Source of the DNA: an uncultured Clostridia bacterium
GTDB taxonomy: Bacteria; Bacillota; Clostridia; Oscillospirales; Acutalibacteraceae
Direction: 5' to 3'
Length of the DNA stretch: 64,000 nucleotides
NCBI GenBank assembly: GCA_947589575.1
Contig: CANQBM010000001.1
Coordinates: forward strand, 124,001 to 188,000
Shown one piece after another: positions 45,151 to 55,440 of the stretch. A model generated the notes under the pieces. The model saw only the letters and a program-made list of their open reading frames with translations, was not told the origin of the DNA and ran no database searches. The translations under genes and the position numbers were made by a program. The number at the start of each line of letters is the position of its first letter. Position 1 is the first letter of the stretch.

Positions 45151-45180
45151 TTGTTTATTCAGATTATTGAATTATATAAT
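45151..45180 (+). promoter_or_regulatory. Promoter candidate of the iolGDE operon
   Basis: TTGTTT (45151-45156), an 18-base spacer and perfect TATAAT (45175-45180). Divergent from the operon to the left. No obvious IolR operator repeat was found. Confidence 0.5.
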
Positions 45181-45247
45181 TTGTTATGTTATCATTGTTA
45201 AGACAGGGCAAAGCCCGTGATATTTATTATTATGAGAGGTATTATGT

Positions 45248-46261
45248 ATGGAAAAACTTAAGGTTGGCATCATTGGCGCCGGACGTATCGGTCAGGTACA
45301 CGCAAAGTCTATTACATATCATATCCCGCAGGCTGAAATTGTTGCAATCTCCGATATTTATGTTGAGGGCGCAAAGAAGGTTGCCGAGGAGCTTGGTATT
45401 GAAAATTATTACGAGGATTATCATGAGATTTTGAATAATCCTGAAATTAAGGCGGTTCTTATCTGCTCTTCAACAGATACGCACGCCGATATAGCTATTG
45501 AAGCGGCAAAGGCGGGAAAGCATATTTTTTGTGAAAAGCCCGTTGATTTGACTATTGAAAAAATCAAGGCGGTTATCAAAGCTGTCGACGAGGCAAAGGT
45601 TAAGCTCCAGATAGGATTTAACCGCCGTTATGACCATAACTTCGCACGTATTAAAAATCTCGCAAACGAGGGTAAATTAGGCGAACTTCAGACAATTAAA
45701 ATCACATCACGCGACCCTGAGCCGCCCCCGATTTCTTACGTTAAGGTTTCAGGCGGTATCTTCCTTGATATGACGGTTCACGATTTTGATATGGCGCGTT
45801 TTATCGGCGGAGAGGTAGAAGAGGTTTACGCTAATGCTGCGGTAACCGTTGACCCCGCTATCGGTGAGGCTGGAGATGTTGATACAGCGCTTGTAACGCT
45901 TAAGTTCAAGAGCGGAGCAATCGGAGTTATTGACAACTGCCGTAAGGCTGCTTACGGTTATGACCAGAGACTTGAGGTTTTCGGAAAGAAAGGTCAGGCA
46001 AGCGCGTCAAACGATACTCCTACTCACGTTGAGTTTATTGACGAGAACGGAGCCGTTACTGATAAGCCGCTTTATTTCTTCCTCGAAAGATATATGAAAT
46101 CCTTTACAGACGAAATGACAGAATTTATTGACTGCGTTCTTAACGGAAACGATACCAAGACAACCGTTTATGACGGTTTGGAGGCTCTTCGGCTCGGTCT
46201 TGCGGCTAAGCTTTCGGTTAAGGAGAACAGACCGGTTAAACTTTCAGAAATAGAGGCATAA
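45248..46261 (+). CDS. iolG: myo-Inositol 2-dehydrogenase
   Basis: 337 residues, Gfo/Idh/MocA family. The Rossmann motif VGIIGAGRIGQVHAK is at the N-terminus. CEKPVDLTIE (about 97-106) carries the EKP lysine, and ISYVKVSGGIFLDMTVHDFD contains the D-x-x-x-H catalytic pair. It oxidises myo-inositol to scyllo-inosose with NAD+. The family is broad, but direct coupling to iolD (2 bp gap) and iolE makes the inositol call strong. RBS AGAGG lies eight bases from the ATG. It opens the iolG-iolD-iolE operon. Confidence 0.9.
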   Translation: MEKLKVGIIGAGRIGQVHAKSITYHIPQAEIVAISDIYVEGAKKVAEELGIENYYEDYHEILNNPEIKAVLICSSTDTHADIAIEAAKAGKHIFCEKPVDLTIEKIKAVIKAVDEAKVKLQIGFNRRYDHNFARIKNLANEGKLGELQTIKITSRDPEPPPISYVKVSGGIFLDMTVHDFDMARFIGGEVEEVYANAAVTVDPAIGEAGDVDTALVTLKFKSGAIGVIDNCRKAAYGYDQRLEVFGKKGQASASNDTPTHVEFIDENGAVTDKPLYFFLERYMKSFTDEMTEFIDCVLNGNDTKTTVYDGLEALRLGLAAKLSVKENRPVKLSEIEA

Positions 46262-46263
46262 GT

Positions 46264-48117
46264 ATGAAACGTACAAGACTTACAATGTCACAGGCGCTTG
46301 TTAAGTTCCTTGACAATCAGTATATTGAATGTGACGGTGTTGAAACCAAATTCGTAAGCGGAATGTTCGGCATTTTCGGTCATGGTTGTGTTGTCGGCGT
46401 CGGTCAGGCGCTGGAGCAGGGCGGACATAATTTAAAGTTTTATCAGGGCAAGAATGAACAGAATATGGCTCTTGCCGCTATCGCTTATGCAAAGCAGATG
46501 GACAGAAAAGCAATTATTCCCTGTGTGTCATCTATCGGTCCAGGCGCAACAAATATGGTGACTGCTTGCGGCTGCGCGACGGCTAACAGAATTCCTCTTC
46601 TTGTTCTGCCGGGCGATACTTTTGCCTGCCGCCAGCCTGATCCTGTTTTGCAGCAGGCTGAGTTTTTTGACAACTACGGCAGAACCGTAACCGATGCGTT
46701 TAAAGGCGTTTGCCACTATTTTGATAGGATCAACAGACCCGAACAGCTTATGACGGCGTGTCTTAACGCTATGCGTGTTTTGACAGACCCTGCCGATACA
46801 GGAGCTGTATGCCTTGCAATGCCTCAGGACGTTGAGGGAGAGGCATATGATTATCCCGACCATTTCCTTCAAAAGCGCGTATGGCATATGGACAGACGCC
46901 CCGTATCAAAATCACAGCTTGAAAGAGCAACCGAACTTATCAAATCCGCTAAAAAGCCGATTATCATTTGCGGCGGCGGTGTAAGATATAGTGAGGCTGA
47001 AAAAGAACTGCGGGAATTTGCCGAAAAGTATAACATCCCTATCGGTGAAACACAGGCAGGCAAGGGTATTATTGACTGGAAACATCCGCTTAATCTCGGA
47101 GGTATCGGTGTAACAGGCGGTAAGGCTGCGAATATTATCGCAAAAGATGCCGACCTTGTTATCGGAGTCGGAACCCGCTTTTCGGATTTTACCACCTCTT
47201 CAAAGTGGCTATTTAATGAAAACAGAAAGGTGCTCGGTATAAATATTTGTCCGTTTGACGCGTTCAAAATGGATGCCGAGGCTGTGATTGCCGATGCTAA
47301 GGAAACTATCACTGCGCTGATAAATTCTTGTGAGGGGTATAAGACAGCTTATACTGATGAAATTGCAAACGCTAAGGCAGAATGGGACGCAATTGTTGAC
47401 AAATATTATTCTACGGAGCTTGAGGGCGGTCTTAATCAGACGCTTGCGCTGGGTATCATAAACGAGTTTATGCCCGATGACGCAATCGCGCTCGGCTCGG
47501 CAGGCTCGCTCCCCGGTGATATGCAAAGACTCTTCAGACCCAAAAACAGAGGCACGTATCATATGGAATACGGTTATTCAAATATGGGATACGAGGTCAA
47601 CGGAGCGCTGGGCGCAAAGCTGGCTAAGCCTGACTCGGAGGTTTATACTTTCTGCGGTGACGGTTCCTTCCTTATGGGACACAGTGAGCTTTATACCTCT
47701 CTTCAGGAGGGACTTAAAATCAATGTATGCCTGTTTGATAATATGGGCTGGGGTTGTATTGAAAATCTACAAAATAATCAAGGTACCGATACTTTTGGAA
47801 CAGTATTCCGCGCAAGAAATCCTGTGACAGGTATGCTTGACGGAGCGGAAATTGACCCTGATTTTGCAAAGATTGCAGAGGGTTACGGTGCAAAGGGTTA
47901 TACCTGCCGTACTTCGGATGAACTGAGAGCGGCGCTTGAAGACGCCAAAAAGCAGACGGTTTCGTGTTTGTTTGACATCAAGGTTCTTCCAAAAACCATG
48001 ACTCCGGGATTTGAATCCTGGTGGAGAGTAGGAGTAGCGGAGGTTTCAAAATCTGAAACAGTCGCAGCAGCATATGAGGATATGCAGGCACATATAAAAG
48101 AAACCTTTGACTATTAA
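46264..48117 (+). CDS. iolD: 3D-(3,5/4)-trihydroxycyclohexane-1,2-dione hydrolase
   Basis: 617 residues of a thiamine-diphosphate enzyme. It starts RTRLTMSQALVKFLDNQY as in IolD, and has YQGKNEQNMALAAIAYAKQM with the ThDP glutamate. The central FAD/DHS-like domain contains KKPIIICGGGVRYSE. The C-terminal ThDP-binding motif is FCGDGSFLMGHSELYTSLQ. IolD opens the ring of the trihydroxycyclohexane dione to 5-deoxyglucuronate. It begins 2 bp after iolG, so it is translationally coupled. Other ThDP enzymes (acetolactate synthase) are excluded by the N-terminus, by the CATANRIPLLVLPGDTF stretch and by the inositol neighbours. Confidence 0.93.
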   Translation: MKRTRLTMSQALVKFLDNQYIECDGVETKFVSGMFGIFGHGCVVGVGQALEQGGHNLKFYQGKNEQNMALAAIAYAKQMDRKAIIPCVSSIGPGATNMVTACGCATANRIPLLVLPGDTFACRQPDPVLQQAEFFDNYGRTVTDAFKGVCHYFDRINRPEQLMTACLNAMRVLTDPADTGAVCLAMPQDVEGEAYDYPDHFLQKRVWHMDRRPVSKSQLERATELIKSAKKPIIICGGGVRYSEAEKELREFAEKYNIPIGETQAGKGIIDWKHPLNLGGIGVTGGKAANIIAKDADLVIGVGTRFSDFTTSSKWLFNENRKVLGINICPFDAFKMDAEAVIADAKETITALINSCEGYKTAYTDEIANAKAEWDAIVDKYYSTELEGGLNQTLALGIINEFMPDDAIALGSAGSLPGDMQRLFRPKNRGTYHMEYGYSNMGYEVNGALGAKLAKPDSEVYTFCGDGSFLMGHSELYTSLQEGLKINVCLFDNMGWGCIENLQNNQGTDTFGTVFRARNPVTGMLDGAEIDPDFAKIAEGYGAKGYTCRTSDELRAALEDAKKQTVSCLFDIKVLPKTMTPGFESWWRVGVAEVSKSETVAAAYEDMQAHIKETFDY

Positions 48118-48213
48118 AATTATGTTTTGCGTTATGACTTGTTATGTCTGAATTTCACCACAAACATAATACTCTGTCTTTTAGTTTATTATTTTATGAA
48201 AGGTAATTAAAAA

Positions 48214-49113
48214 ATGCTTGATCCAAACAAAGTAAAACTTGCTATTGCGCCAATCGGCTGGACAAATGACGATATGCCCGATCTCGGCGCGGAAAATACA
48301 TTTGAGCAGTGCATAAGCGAAATGGCACTTGCAGGCTTTAAAGGCTCCGAAATCGGAAATAAATATCCGTCAGACCCTGATGTTCTAAAGCCGTATCTTG
48401 ATATTAGAGGACTTCAGATTTGTAATGCGTGGTTCTCATCTTATTTAACCTCAAAGCCTTACGAGGAAACGATTGAGGCTTTCAAGGCTCATTGTGATAA
48501 GCTTCATAAATTAGGCGCAAAGGTTATCGGCGCATCAGAGCAGGGCAATTCTATTCAGGGTTGTCTTGACAAATCAATACTTGATGAAAAGCCTTATTAT
48601 ACCGATGAGGAGTGGGCCGTAGTTGCCAAAGGCTTTAATGAAATGGGTGCTTATGCAAAGTCAAAAGGTATGTTCTTTACCGTGCATCATCATATGGGCA
48701 CGGGAGTTCAGACGGTAGAGGAAATCGACAAGCTTATGGAGCTTACCGATCCCGACCTTGTTTATCTTCTTTTCGATTCGGGACATCTGACCTTTGCGGG
48801 TATTGATCCCGTTCCCGTGCTTAAAAAATATGTAAACAGAATTAAACATGTTCATCTTAAGGATGTAAGGCTTGATGTTTACAACAACCAGGTAGTTCCT
48901 AATCATATGTCCTTTCTTGATGCAGTAAGAGCAGGCGTGTTTACAGTACCCGGTGACGGTGACGTTGATTTTAAGCCGATATTTGATATTCTTGCAGAGA
49001 ATAATTACGAGGGCTGGGTAGTTGTTGAGGCAGAGCAGGACCCTGCTAAGGCAAATCCGTTTGAGTATGCCGTAAAAGCCCGTAAATATATTGCGGAAAA
49101 TACAGGGCTTTAA
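48214..49113 (+). CDS. iolE: Inosose dehydratase
   Basis: 299 residues of the xylose-isomerase-like TIM-barrel family. It begins [18 protein letters not shown], the typical IolE opening (PIxWxNDD), followed by [12 protein letters not shown], the metal-site lines [13 protein letters not shown] and [22 protein letters not shown], and the C-terminal glutamate region VVVEAEQDP. It dehydrates scyllo-inosose to the diketone used by IolD. A 96-bp gap separates it from iolD. That gap has a loose inverted repeat (ATTATGTTT and AAACATAAT) but no terminator, so the gene is probably in the same operon. Confidence 0.92.
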   Translation: MLDPNKVKLAIAPIGWTNDDMPDLGAENTFEQCISEMALAGFKGSEIGNKYPSDPDVLKPYLDIRGLQICNAWFSSYLTSKPYEETIEAFKAHCDKLHKLGAKVIGASEQGNSIQGCLDKSILDEKPYYTDEEWAVVAKGFNEMGAYAKSKGMFFTVHHHMGTGVQTVEEIDKLMELTDPDLVYLLFDSGHLTFAGIDPVPVLKKYVNRIKHVHLKDVRLDVYNNQVVPNHMSFLDAVRAGVFTVPGDGDVDFKPIFDILAENNYEGWVVVEAEQDPAKANPFEYAVKARKYIAENTGL

Positions 49114-49138
49114 TAATACTTAACAGATATTTAAATAA

Positions 49139-49176
49139 AAAATGCAGGTAGTGATTTTCACTACCTGCATTTTTTG
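49139..49176. terminator. Bidirectional intrinsic terminator after iolE
   Basis: A 14-bp perfect stem (AATGCAGGTAGTGA with its complement at 49158-49171) is flanked by A-run and T-run. It lies between convergent iolE and the aquaporin gene. Confidence 0.9.
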
Positions 49177-49185
49177 CGGTTAATA

Positions 49186-49897
49186 TCAGTCGGCTTTTTT
49201 ACCTGATTCAAGAAACTTGTAAATAAGAGCGGCAACAGCGGCGCCTACAAGCGGAGCAACAATAAATACCCATAAGCTTTTAACAGGCTCGCTGTTTCCT
49301 GAAATAGCAGCGACAACAGCAGGGCCGATACTCCTTGCAGGGTTTACGGATGGTTCCTGTAAGGCCTATGCCAAGAATGTGTACAAATGTTAATGTAAGG
49401 CCGATAACAAGACCGCCGAAAGAGCCGTGATTAGCTTTCTTTGATGTAACGCCGAGAATTGTCATTACAAAAATACAGGTCAGTACGGCTTCAACAAGAA
49501 AGCCTGCGGCTATACTTCCGTTTACTCCGGCAAGTCCGTTTGAGCCAAAGCCGCCTGTCATATCGGTTACATTGCCGAGATTAAAGATAGCTGCAAGTAA
49601 ACCTGCACCGGCAAATCCGCCAAGACACTGCGCGATTACATAGCCGATAAAATCTCCTACAGACATACCTCCGCTGATAAGTACGCCGAGAGAAACGGCA
49701 GGGTTGATGTGACAGCCTGAAATGTTGCCGACACAGTAAGCCATAGCAACGATAGAAAGACCGAAAGCCAATGCGGTTAAAATGTATCCGCCGCCGTTGA
49801 CAGCGTCACAGCCGACAAGCATTGCCGTACCGCAGCCCATCGTTACAAGAACCATTGTGCCGATAAATTCAGCTGCATACTTTTTGATAGAATCCAT
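49186..49897 (-). pseudogene. Aquaporin/glycerol facilitator (MIP family) with a single-base frameshift
   Basis: The start ATG (49897, AGGAGG upstream) and first 180 residues read as a normal MIP channel: KYAAEFIGTMVLV, first NPA motif GCHINPAVS, and ALAFGLSIVAMA. After GIGLTG the frame shifts. Read as is, the protein ends at 49280 with a nonsensical Cys-rich tail (205 residues). In the next frame the missing part continues as SVNPARSIGPAVVAAISG (second NPA) and a last membrane helix ending ESGKKAD at a stop in 49186-49188. Deleting one G near 49352-49354 restores 236 residues. As it stands the pore lacks its second half-helix and would not function. Channel type (water or small solutes) is uncertain. 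A sequencing or assembly error is possible. Confidence 0.85.
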
Positions 49898-49977
49898 ATG
49901 GAATCCTCCTCATAGAAAATATTATATTAATCCGAAATCAATCGGATCATATGCTGTTTGTACGGATAAATCCAAAG

Positions 49978-51126
49978 CTAATTTCTGTTAGGGGAATTAT
50001 ATAAATGAATTCTTCCCGCATCGTTAAACGCTTTAATAGCCATTATGGTAATCGGTACAATAAACATACCGAGAAAACCGAACAGCTTAAGTCCGAAGTA
50101 AAGACCCGCAAGTGTTACAATGGGATGAACACCGAGAGACGAGCCAACAATCTTAGGCTCAATGTACTGGCGTATTATTGATATGATTATATAAATTACT
50201 ATCAGCCCTATTGCCTGAGAAAAATTGCCGAGAACCAAACTGATAACAGCCCACGGTATAAGTATACCGCCCGAGCCCGCAACGGGAAGAATATCAAATA
50301 TTGCGATTGCAACAGCTATTATTACTACATAGCTGTTATTCATAATGCCCGTCAGATTAAGAATTGACAATCCCAGGAAAAGCTCACAGAAGGTAATGAA
50401 CATTATAAGCCCGTAGGCTCTTATCATCTTTAAAATAGTTTTTGAAAAAATCTGCTTGATTTCGCTTAAAAGATTTTTTTTGCCTTCGGGGAGCTGTAAT
50501 TTAATGAAATTTACAATATAATTATAATCTTTAGTGAAGAATATCCACGCAACAATTCCGATAACAATAGCAATAAGCGCGGAAGGAATATTTTTAACAA
50601 CGCTGTAAATTCCGCTTACTCCCGTTGTAAGCCCGTTTGTTATCGACTTCATATCAATTCCGAGCGAGTTTAAATCAAAATTATTTATTGTCCTGCTGAA
50701 GAAATCCGATATTGTGTCGGATACTGTGGTATAAATACCGTCCGGCAGGAAATCTAGTAAATCCAAAATCTCCTTTTCAAGTGTTGCAAGAAAGGCAGGC
50801 AAGTCATTGAGCTGGCCGATAAGATATGACGCAAAGCCTATAACTTCCTTTGCAATCAGTGAAATGATTGTGATTACAGGTCCGAGAATTATCAGGAGAG
50901 ATATAATAACAAGTATAATCGACCAAAAAGTATGGCATTTTCTTTTTGTCTTTTTATCAAGCCATCTAAGAGGCTTTTGTAACAGTACGGCAAAGAAAAA
51001 TGAAAGCAAAAACGGCGCTGTGATAGTGAAGCAGTATTTGAAAAAAATGTAGATAAGCCCCAAAATCATTGCAATAAATGCAACATTTATTATAGCATTT
51101 TTTCTTTTTTCTACCTTATTTATCAT
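49978..51126 (-). CDS. AI-2E family/YtvI-like membrane protein
   Basis: 382 residues, start ATG 51126 with AAGGAAG seven bases upstream; a longer frame to 51174 lacks a ribosome site. About eight membrane helices are present. The family pattern of PerM/AI-2E permeases is visible in PFLLSFFFAVLLQKPLRWLD near the N-terminus and, near the C-terminus, in LPVAGSGGILIPWAVISLVL and then IIRQYIEPKIVGSSLGVHP (the E-P-K-x-x-G-x-x-x-G-x-H-P signature). Members include the sporulation protein YtvI and proposed AI-2 exporters or Na+/H+ antiporters; substrate here is unknown. It is probably monocistronic. Confidence 0.85.
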   Translation of the reverse strand: MINKVEKRKNAIINVAFIAMILGLIYIFFKYCFTITAPFLLSFFFAVLLQKPLRWLDKKTKRKCHTFWSIILVIISLLIILGPVITIISLIAKEVIGFASYLIGQLNDLPAFLATLEKEILDLLDFLPDGIYTTVSDTISDFFSRTINNFDLNSLGIDMKSITNGLTTGVSGIYSVVKNIPSALIAIVIGIVAWIFFTKDYNYIVNFIKLQLPEGKKNLLSEIKQIFSKTILKMIRAYGLIMFITFCELFLGLSILNLTGIMNNSYVVIIAVAIAIFDILPVAGSGGILIPWAVISLVLGNFSQAIGLIVIYIIISIIRQYIEPKIVGSSLGVHPIVTLAGLYFGLKLFGFLGMFIVPITIMAIKAFNDAGRIHLYNSPNRN

Positions 51127-51162
51127 TTTCCTACTTCCTTTATTTAACATTATTCTATTATT

Positions 51163-51191
51163 ATAATAATTCAAGCGGTGATATTTATCAA
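51163..51191 (-). promoter_or_regulatory. Promoter of the AI-2E family gene
   Basis: On the minus strand TTGATA (51186-51191) and TATTAT (51163-51168) are 17 bases apart. Confidence 0.5.
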
Positions 51192-51232
51192 GAAAAATAA
51201 ATAAAATATTATTACATTTTTTAAATTAGGGC

Positions 51233-51261
51233 TTGATACTTAAGCTTTTTTTTGCTAATAT
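51233..51261 (+). promoter_or_regulatory. Promoter of the ACT-hom-lysC operon
   Basis: TTGATA (51233-51238), 17-base spacer, TAATAT (51256-51261). The leader is about 45-50 bases. Confidence 0.6.
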
Positions 51262-51290
51262 ATTACAAGTGTTTTTCACAGTAAAACAGA

Positions 51291-51309
51291 TGTCCACACA
51301 CGGAGGACA
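51291..51309 (+). promoter_or_regulatory. Small hairpin that can cover the ribosome site of the ACT gene
   Basis: TGTCC (51291-51295) is complementary to GGACA (51305-51309), which overlaps the GGAGGACA Shine-Dalgarno region before ATG 51315. The stem is only five bases, so the effect may be small. Confidence 0.3.
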
Positions 51310-51314
51310 GTAAA

Positions 51315-51749
51315 ATGGAGAAAATTAATTATTATCTTGTTAATTCAACTATTCTTCCGCCTGTTTATTCAAAGGTTATCGAGGCAAAAAATTATCTTGC
51401 CTCCGGTGAGGCGGAGTCTGCATCACAGGCCGCAAAAATGGCAGGAATTTCAAGAAGTGCATATTATAAGTACAAGGATGCTGTTTTTGAATATAATGGG
51501 GACAGTAATGACGAAACGGTGACAGTTAATGCTAAGCTGAAGGATAACGCAGGCGTTCTTTCTGCACTTATGAACGAGCTTTATATGGCAGGAGCAAATG
51601 TGCTTTCCGTCAGCCAGAGTGTTCCCGTTAATTCTGTTGCCGATGTGTCTGTTACGGTCAGAATAACCGATATGACGGTAAGCACGCAGAAGATGCTTGA
51701 TAATATTAAAGGAGTTAACGGAGTAAAGTCTGCTCATTTAAGCGATTAG
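51315..51749 (+). CDS. ACT-domain protein, PheB/UPF0735 type
   Basis: 144 residues. The N-terminal helical segment contains SASQAAKMAGISRSAYYKYK, a helix-turn-helix-like stretch conserved in the UPF0735 (PheB) family. The C-terminal half is one ACT domain (VTVNAKLKDNAGVLSALMNE and onward, with VSVTVRITDM). ACT domains bind amino acids, so a regulatory role in aspartate-family or aromatic amino-acid metabolism is expected. In many Firmicutes this gene lies directly before hom, as here (21 bp gap). The precise function is not established. Confidence 0.85.
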   Translation: MEKINYYLVNSTILPPVYSKVIEAKNYLASGEAESASQAAKMAGISRSAYYKYKDAVFEYNGDSNDETVTVNAKLKDNAGVLSALMNELYMAGANVLSVSQSVPVNSVADVSVTVRITDMTVSTQKMLDNIKGVNGVKSAHLSD

Positions 51750-51770
51750 TCGGTATTTGGAGGTTAAATT

Positions 51771-52988
51771 ATGAAGGTTGCTGTTATGGGATACGGAACA
51801 GTGGGTTCCGGTGTTGTTGAGGTAATTGAAACTCACAGCGGTATCATTCCCAAAAAAATAGGAGGAGAGGCTTTGGAGGTTGCGCGTATTCTTGATTTGC
51901 GTGATTTCCCGAATGATCCTCATAAGGATTTGTTTACAAAGGATTTTAATGATATTTTAAATGACCCTGAAATTAAAATTGTTGCCGAAACAATGGGGGG
52001 CGTAAATCCCGCTTTTGATTTTACAATGAAACTTTTAAAATCAGGCAAAAGTGTAGTTACATCAAACAAGGAGCTTGTTGCTCAAAAGGGTCCGGAGCTT
52101 CTGCAGGCTGCTGAGGAGAGCGGTACGAATTATCTGATTGAAGCGTCTGTCGGCGGTGGTATCCCTATTATCAGACCGCTTACACAGTGCCTTGCGGCAA
52201 ATCATATTGAGGGTATTGCAGGTATACTTAACGGTACTACTAATTTCATACTTACAATGATGATTGAAAAGGGTATGTCATTTGAAGACGCGCTTAAAAT
52301 TGCTCAGGAAAAGGGCTATGCGGAGAAGGATCCGACAGCGGACGTTGAAGGACACGATGCGTGCCGAAAGGTGTGTATTCTTGCTTCTCTTGCCTTTGGA
52401 AAGCACGTGTACCCGTCTCAGGTAGCGACGGAGGGCATTTCAAATATTACCCTTGAGGATGTTTCATATATAAATTCCGCAAACGGTGTTATTAAGCTTC
52501 TCGGTCAGATTAAGTATATCAATGATGATCAGATTGCGGCTTTTGTAAGTCCCGCGGTTGTTTATAACGGCTCACAGCTTGCGTCGGTCAAGGACGTATT
52601 CAATGCCGTCCTCGTTCGCGGAGACGCTGTCGGCGACGTTTGCTTTTATGGCCCGGGTGCAGGGAAATTGCCGACTGCCTCTGCGGTTGTTGCCGATATT
52701 ATCGACTGTGCAAAACACACGGGCAGAAAAAAGATTTTCGGCTGGGGAGCAGGCGAGGAAGACTATGTTGTTGATTATAAAAGCGCTATTAAAATGCCTT
52801 TTTATGTTCGAACTAAAGCAACCTGTAATCAGGTAAACGCCGCGTTTTCGGATGTTAAATTCCTTTCAAGAAAAGGTCAGCCGTCTGATGAGGTTGCATT
52901 TATTACTGATATTATGACAGAAAATGAATTGACCGAAAGGCTTAGCAGTCTTGAGGTAATCAATATAATTAAGGTTACAAACTATTAA
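51771..52988 (+). CDS. hom: Homoserine dehydrogenase
   Basis: 405 residues. The NAD(P)-binding motif AVMGYGTVGSGVVEVIE is at the start. The catalytic domain has SGKSVVTSNKELVAQKGPEL, LIEASVGGGIPIIRPL, LNGTTNFILTMM and GYAEKDPTADVEGHDACRK, all hallmarks of the family. The C-terminal about 75 residues form a shortened ACT-like domain (PFYVRTKATC and onward). It reduces aspartate semialdehyde to homoserine for threonine and methionine. It is the middle gene of ACT-hom-lysC. RBS GGAGG precedes the ATG. Confidence 0.95.
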   Translation: MKVAVMGYGTVGSGVVEVIETHSGIIPKKIGGEALEVARILDLRDFPNDPHKDLFTKDFNDILNDPEIKIVAETMGGVNPAFDFTMKLLKSGKSVVTSNKELVAQKGPELLQAAEESGTNYLIEASVGGGIPIIRPLTQCLAANHIEGIAGILNGTTNFILTMMIEKGMSFEDALKIAQEKGYAEKDPTADVEGHDACRKVCILASLAFGKHVYPSQVATEGISNITLEDVSYINSANGVIKLLGQIKYINDDQIAAFVSPAVVYNGSQLASVKDVFNAVLVRGDAVGDVCFYGPGAGKLPTASAVVADIIDCAKHTGRKKIFGWGAGEEDYVVDYKSAIKMPFYVRTKATCNQVNAAFSDVKFLSRKGQPSDEVAFITDIMTENELTERLSSLEVINIIKVTNY

Positions 52989-53013
52989 ATATATAATAAG
53001 GAGGACTTGAACT

Positions 53014-54216
53014 ATGGGACTTATTGTTCAAAAGTTCGGCGGCTCATCGGTAGCAAATGCCGAAAGAGTTATGAACGTCGCCCGTATTGTTACGGATACC
53101 TATAAGCAGGGTAATGACGTAATTGTTGTTGTATCCGCCCAGGGCGACACAACCGATGATTTGATTGCTAAAGCTAATGAAATTAATCCGAATGCGCATA
53201 AGAGGGAAATGGATCAGCTTCTTACGGCGGGAGAACAGATTTCTATTTCACTTCTTGCAATGGCAATCGAAAAGCTGGGTTTCCCTGTTATCAGTCTTTT
53301 AGGCTGGCAGGCAGGTTTTAACACTAATTCAATTTACACACAGGCGAGAATTAAAAGCATTAAGCCTAACAGGCTGCAGGCTGAGATTGCAAAGCATAAT
53401 ATTGTTGTTGTTGCAGGTTTTCAGGGAATTAACAGATATGATGATCTAACAACCTTAGGCAGAGGCGGTTCGGACACTTCGGCAGTTGCGATTGCCGCAG
53501 CTTTAAAGGCGGACAAATGCCAGATTTTTACTGATGTTGAGGGAGTTTATACAGCAGACCCGAGAAAAGTTGAAAACGCTAAAAAGCTTAAGGAAATCAC
53601 TTACGACGAAATGCTTGAGCTGGCGACTCTCGGCGCTCAGGTGCTTAATAACCGCTCAGTTGAAATGGCGAAGAAATACGGAGTAGAGCTTGAGGTTCTC
53701 TCATCACTTAATCCAATACCGGGTACAATTGTTAAGGAGGCAGCAAAAATGGAAAAAATGTTAATTCGCGGTGTAACTAAGGATAAGGACGTTGCACTTG
53801 TTTCAATCTTAAATTTACAGGATACGCCGGGTATCGCTTTTAAAATTTTCTCAAGACTTTCAGCTAAGAATATAAATGTGGATATAATTCTTCAGTCCTT
53901 CGGCAGGGACGGTACAAAGGATATTGTATTTACAGTAAATAAGTATAACGGACCGCTTGCCGTAGAGCTTTTGGAGGATATGCTTGACGGATGCAAAATT
54001 GTTTGCAATACAGAGGTTGCAAAGGTTTCAATCGTCGGAGCGGGTATGGAATCGCATCCCGGCACAGCGTCAAAAATGTTTGAAGCCCTTTATGAGTCAA
54101 ATATCAATATCCAAATGATTTCAACATCAGAAATTAAGATTTCCGTAATTATTGACGCAGAGGATGCGGACAGAGCTGTATCTGCCGTTCACAGAAAGTT
54201 TATACCGGAAGACTGA
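53014..54216 (+). CDS. lysC: Aspartate kinase
   Basis: 400 residues. The kinase start VQKFGGSSVANAERV (K-F-G-G-S-S), the LTAGEQISISLLAMA stretch, TLGRGGSDTSAVAIAAAL and CQIFTDVEGVYTADPR are all present. The C-terminal third holds two ACT domains (GVTKDKDVALVSILN and KVSIVGAGMESHPGTASKMF), which normally mediate feedback by lysine or threonine. It makes aspartyl phosphate, the first step of the aspartate family. It lies 25 bp after hom and ends at a strong terminator. Confidence 0.95.
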   Translation: MGLIVQKFGGSSVANAERVMNVARIVTDTYKQGNDVIVVVSAQGDTTDDLIAKANEINPNAHKREMDQLLTAGEQISISLLAMAIEKLGFPVISLLGWQAGFNTNSIYTQARIKSIKPNRLQAEIAKHNIVVVAGFQGINRYDDLTTLGRGGSDTSAVAIAAALKADKCQIFTDVEGVYTADPRKVENAKKLKEITYDEMLELATLGAQVLNNRSVEMAKKYGVELEVLSSLNPIPGTIVKEAAKMEKMLIRGVTKDKDVALVSILNLQDTPGIAFKIFSRLSAKNINVDIILQSFGRDGTKDIVFTVNKYNGPLAVELLEDMLDGCKIVCNTEVAKVSIVGAGMESHPGTASKMFEALYESNINIQMISTSEIKISVIIDAEDADRAVSAVHRKFIPED

Positions 54217-54233
54217 TATTAATACAATAAGCA

Positions 54234-54263
54234 AAAAGCACTCGGAAAACCCGAGTGCTTTTG
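54234..54263. terminator. Bidirectional intrinsic terminator between lysC and ilvC
   Basis: AAAAGCACTCGG (54234-54245) pairs perfectly with CCGAGTGCTTTT (54251-54262) across a five-base loop. A/T flanks allow use on both strands. Confidence 0.85.
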
Positions 54264-54280
54264 CCGTTTTTATATTAAAA

Positions 54281-55324
<1,044 letters not shown>

Positions 55325-55351
55325 TTAGCACATTATGTGTTGTTGCAAACT

Positions 55352-55380
55352 ATTATATGCCTTTGATAATAATTAGTCAA
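55352..55380 (-). promoter_or_regulatory. Promoter of ilvC
   Basis: On the minus strand TTGACT (55375-55380) and TATAAT (55352-55357) are 17 bases apart. The leader is about 50 bases, too short for a T-box. Confidence 0.7.
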
Positions 55381-55440
55381 GTATATTTTGTCTTGTAAAT
55401 TATGAACAAATAGAGTAAAATTAGTTTGGGAAGTGATGCA

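Noticed and set aside
49340-49360. Programmed frameshift in the aquaporin gene
   Set aside because: No slippery heptamer or downstream pseudoknot is apparent, and an out-of-frame product would lack an essential half-helix; mutation or assembly error is simpler.
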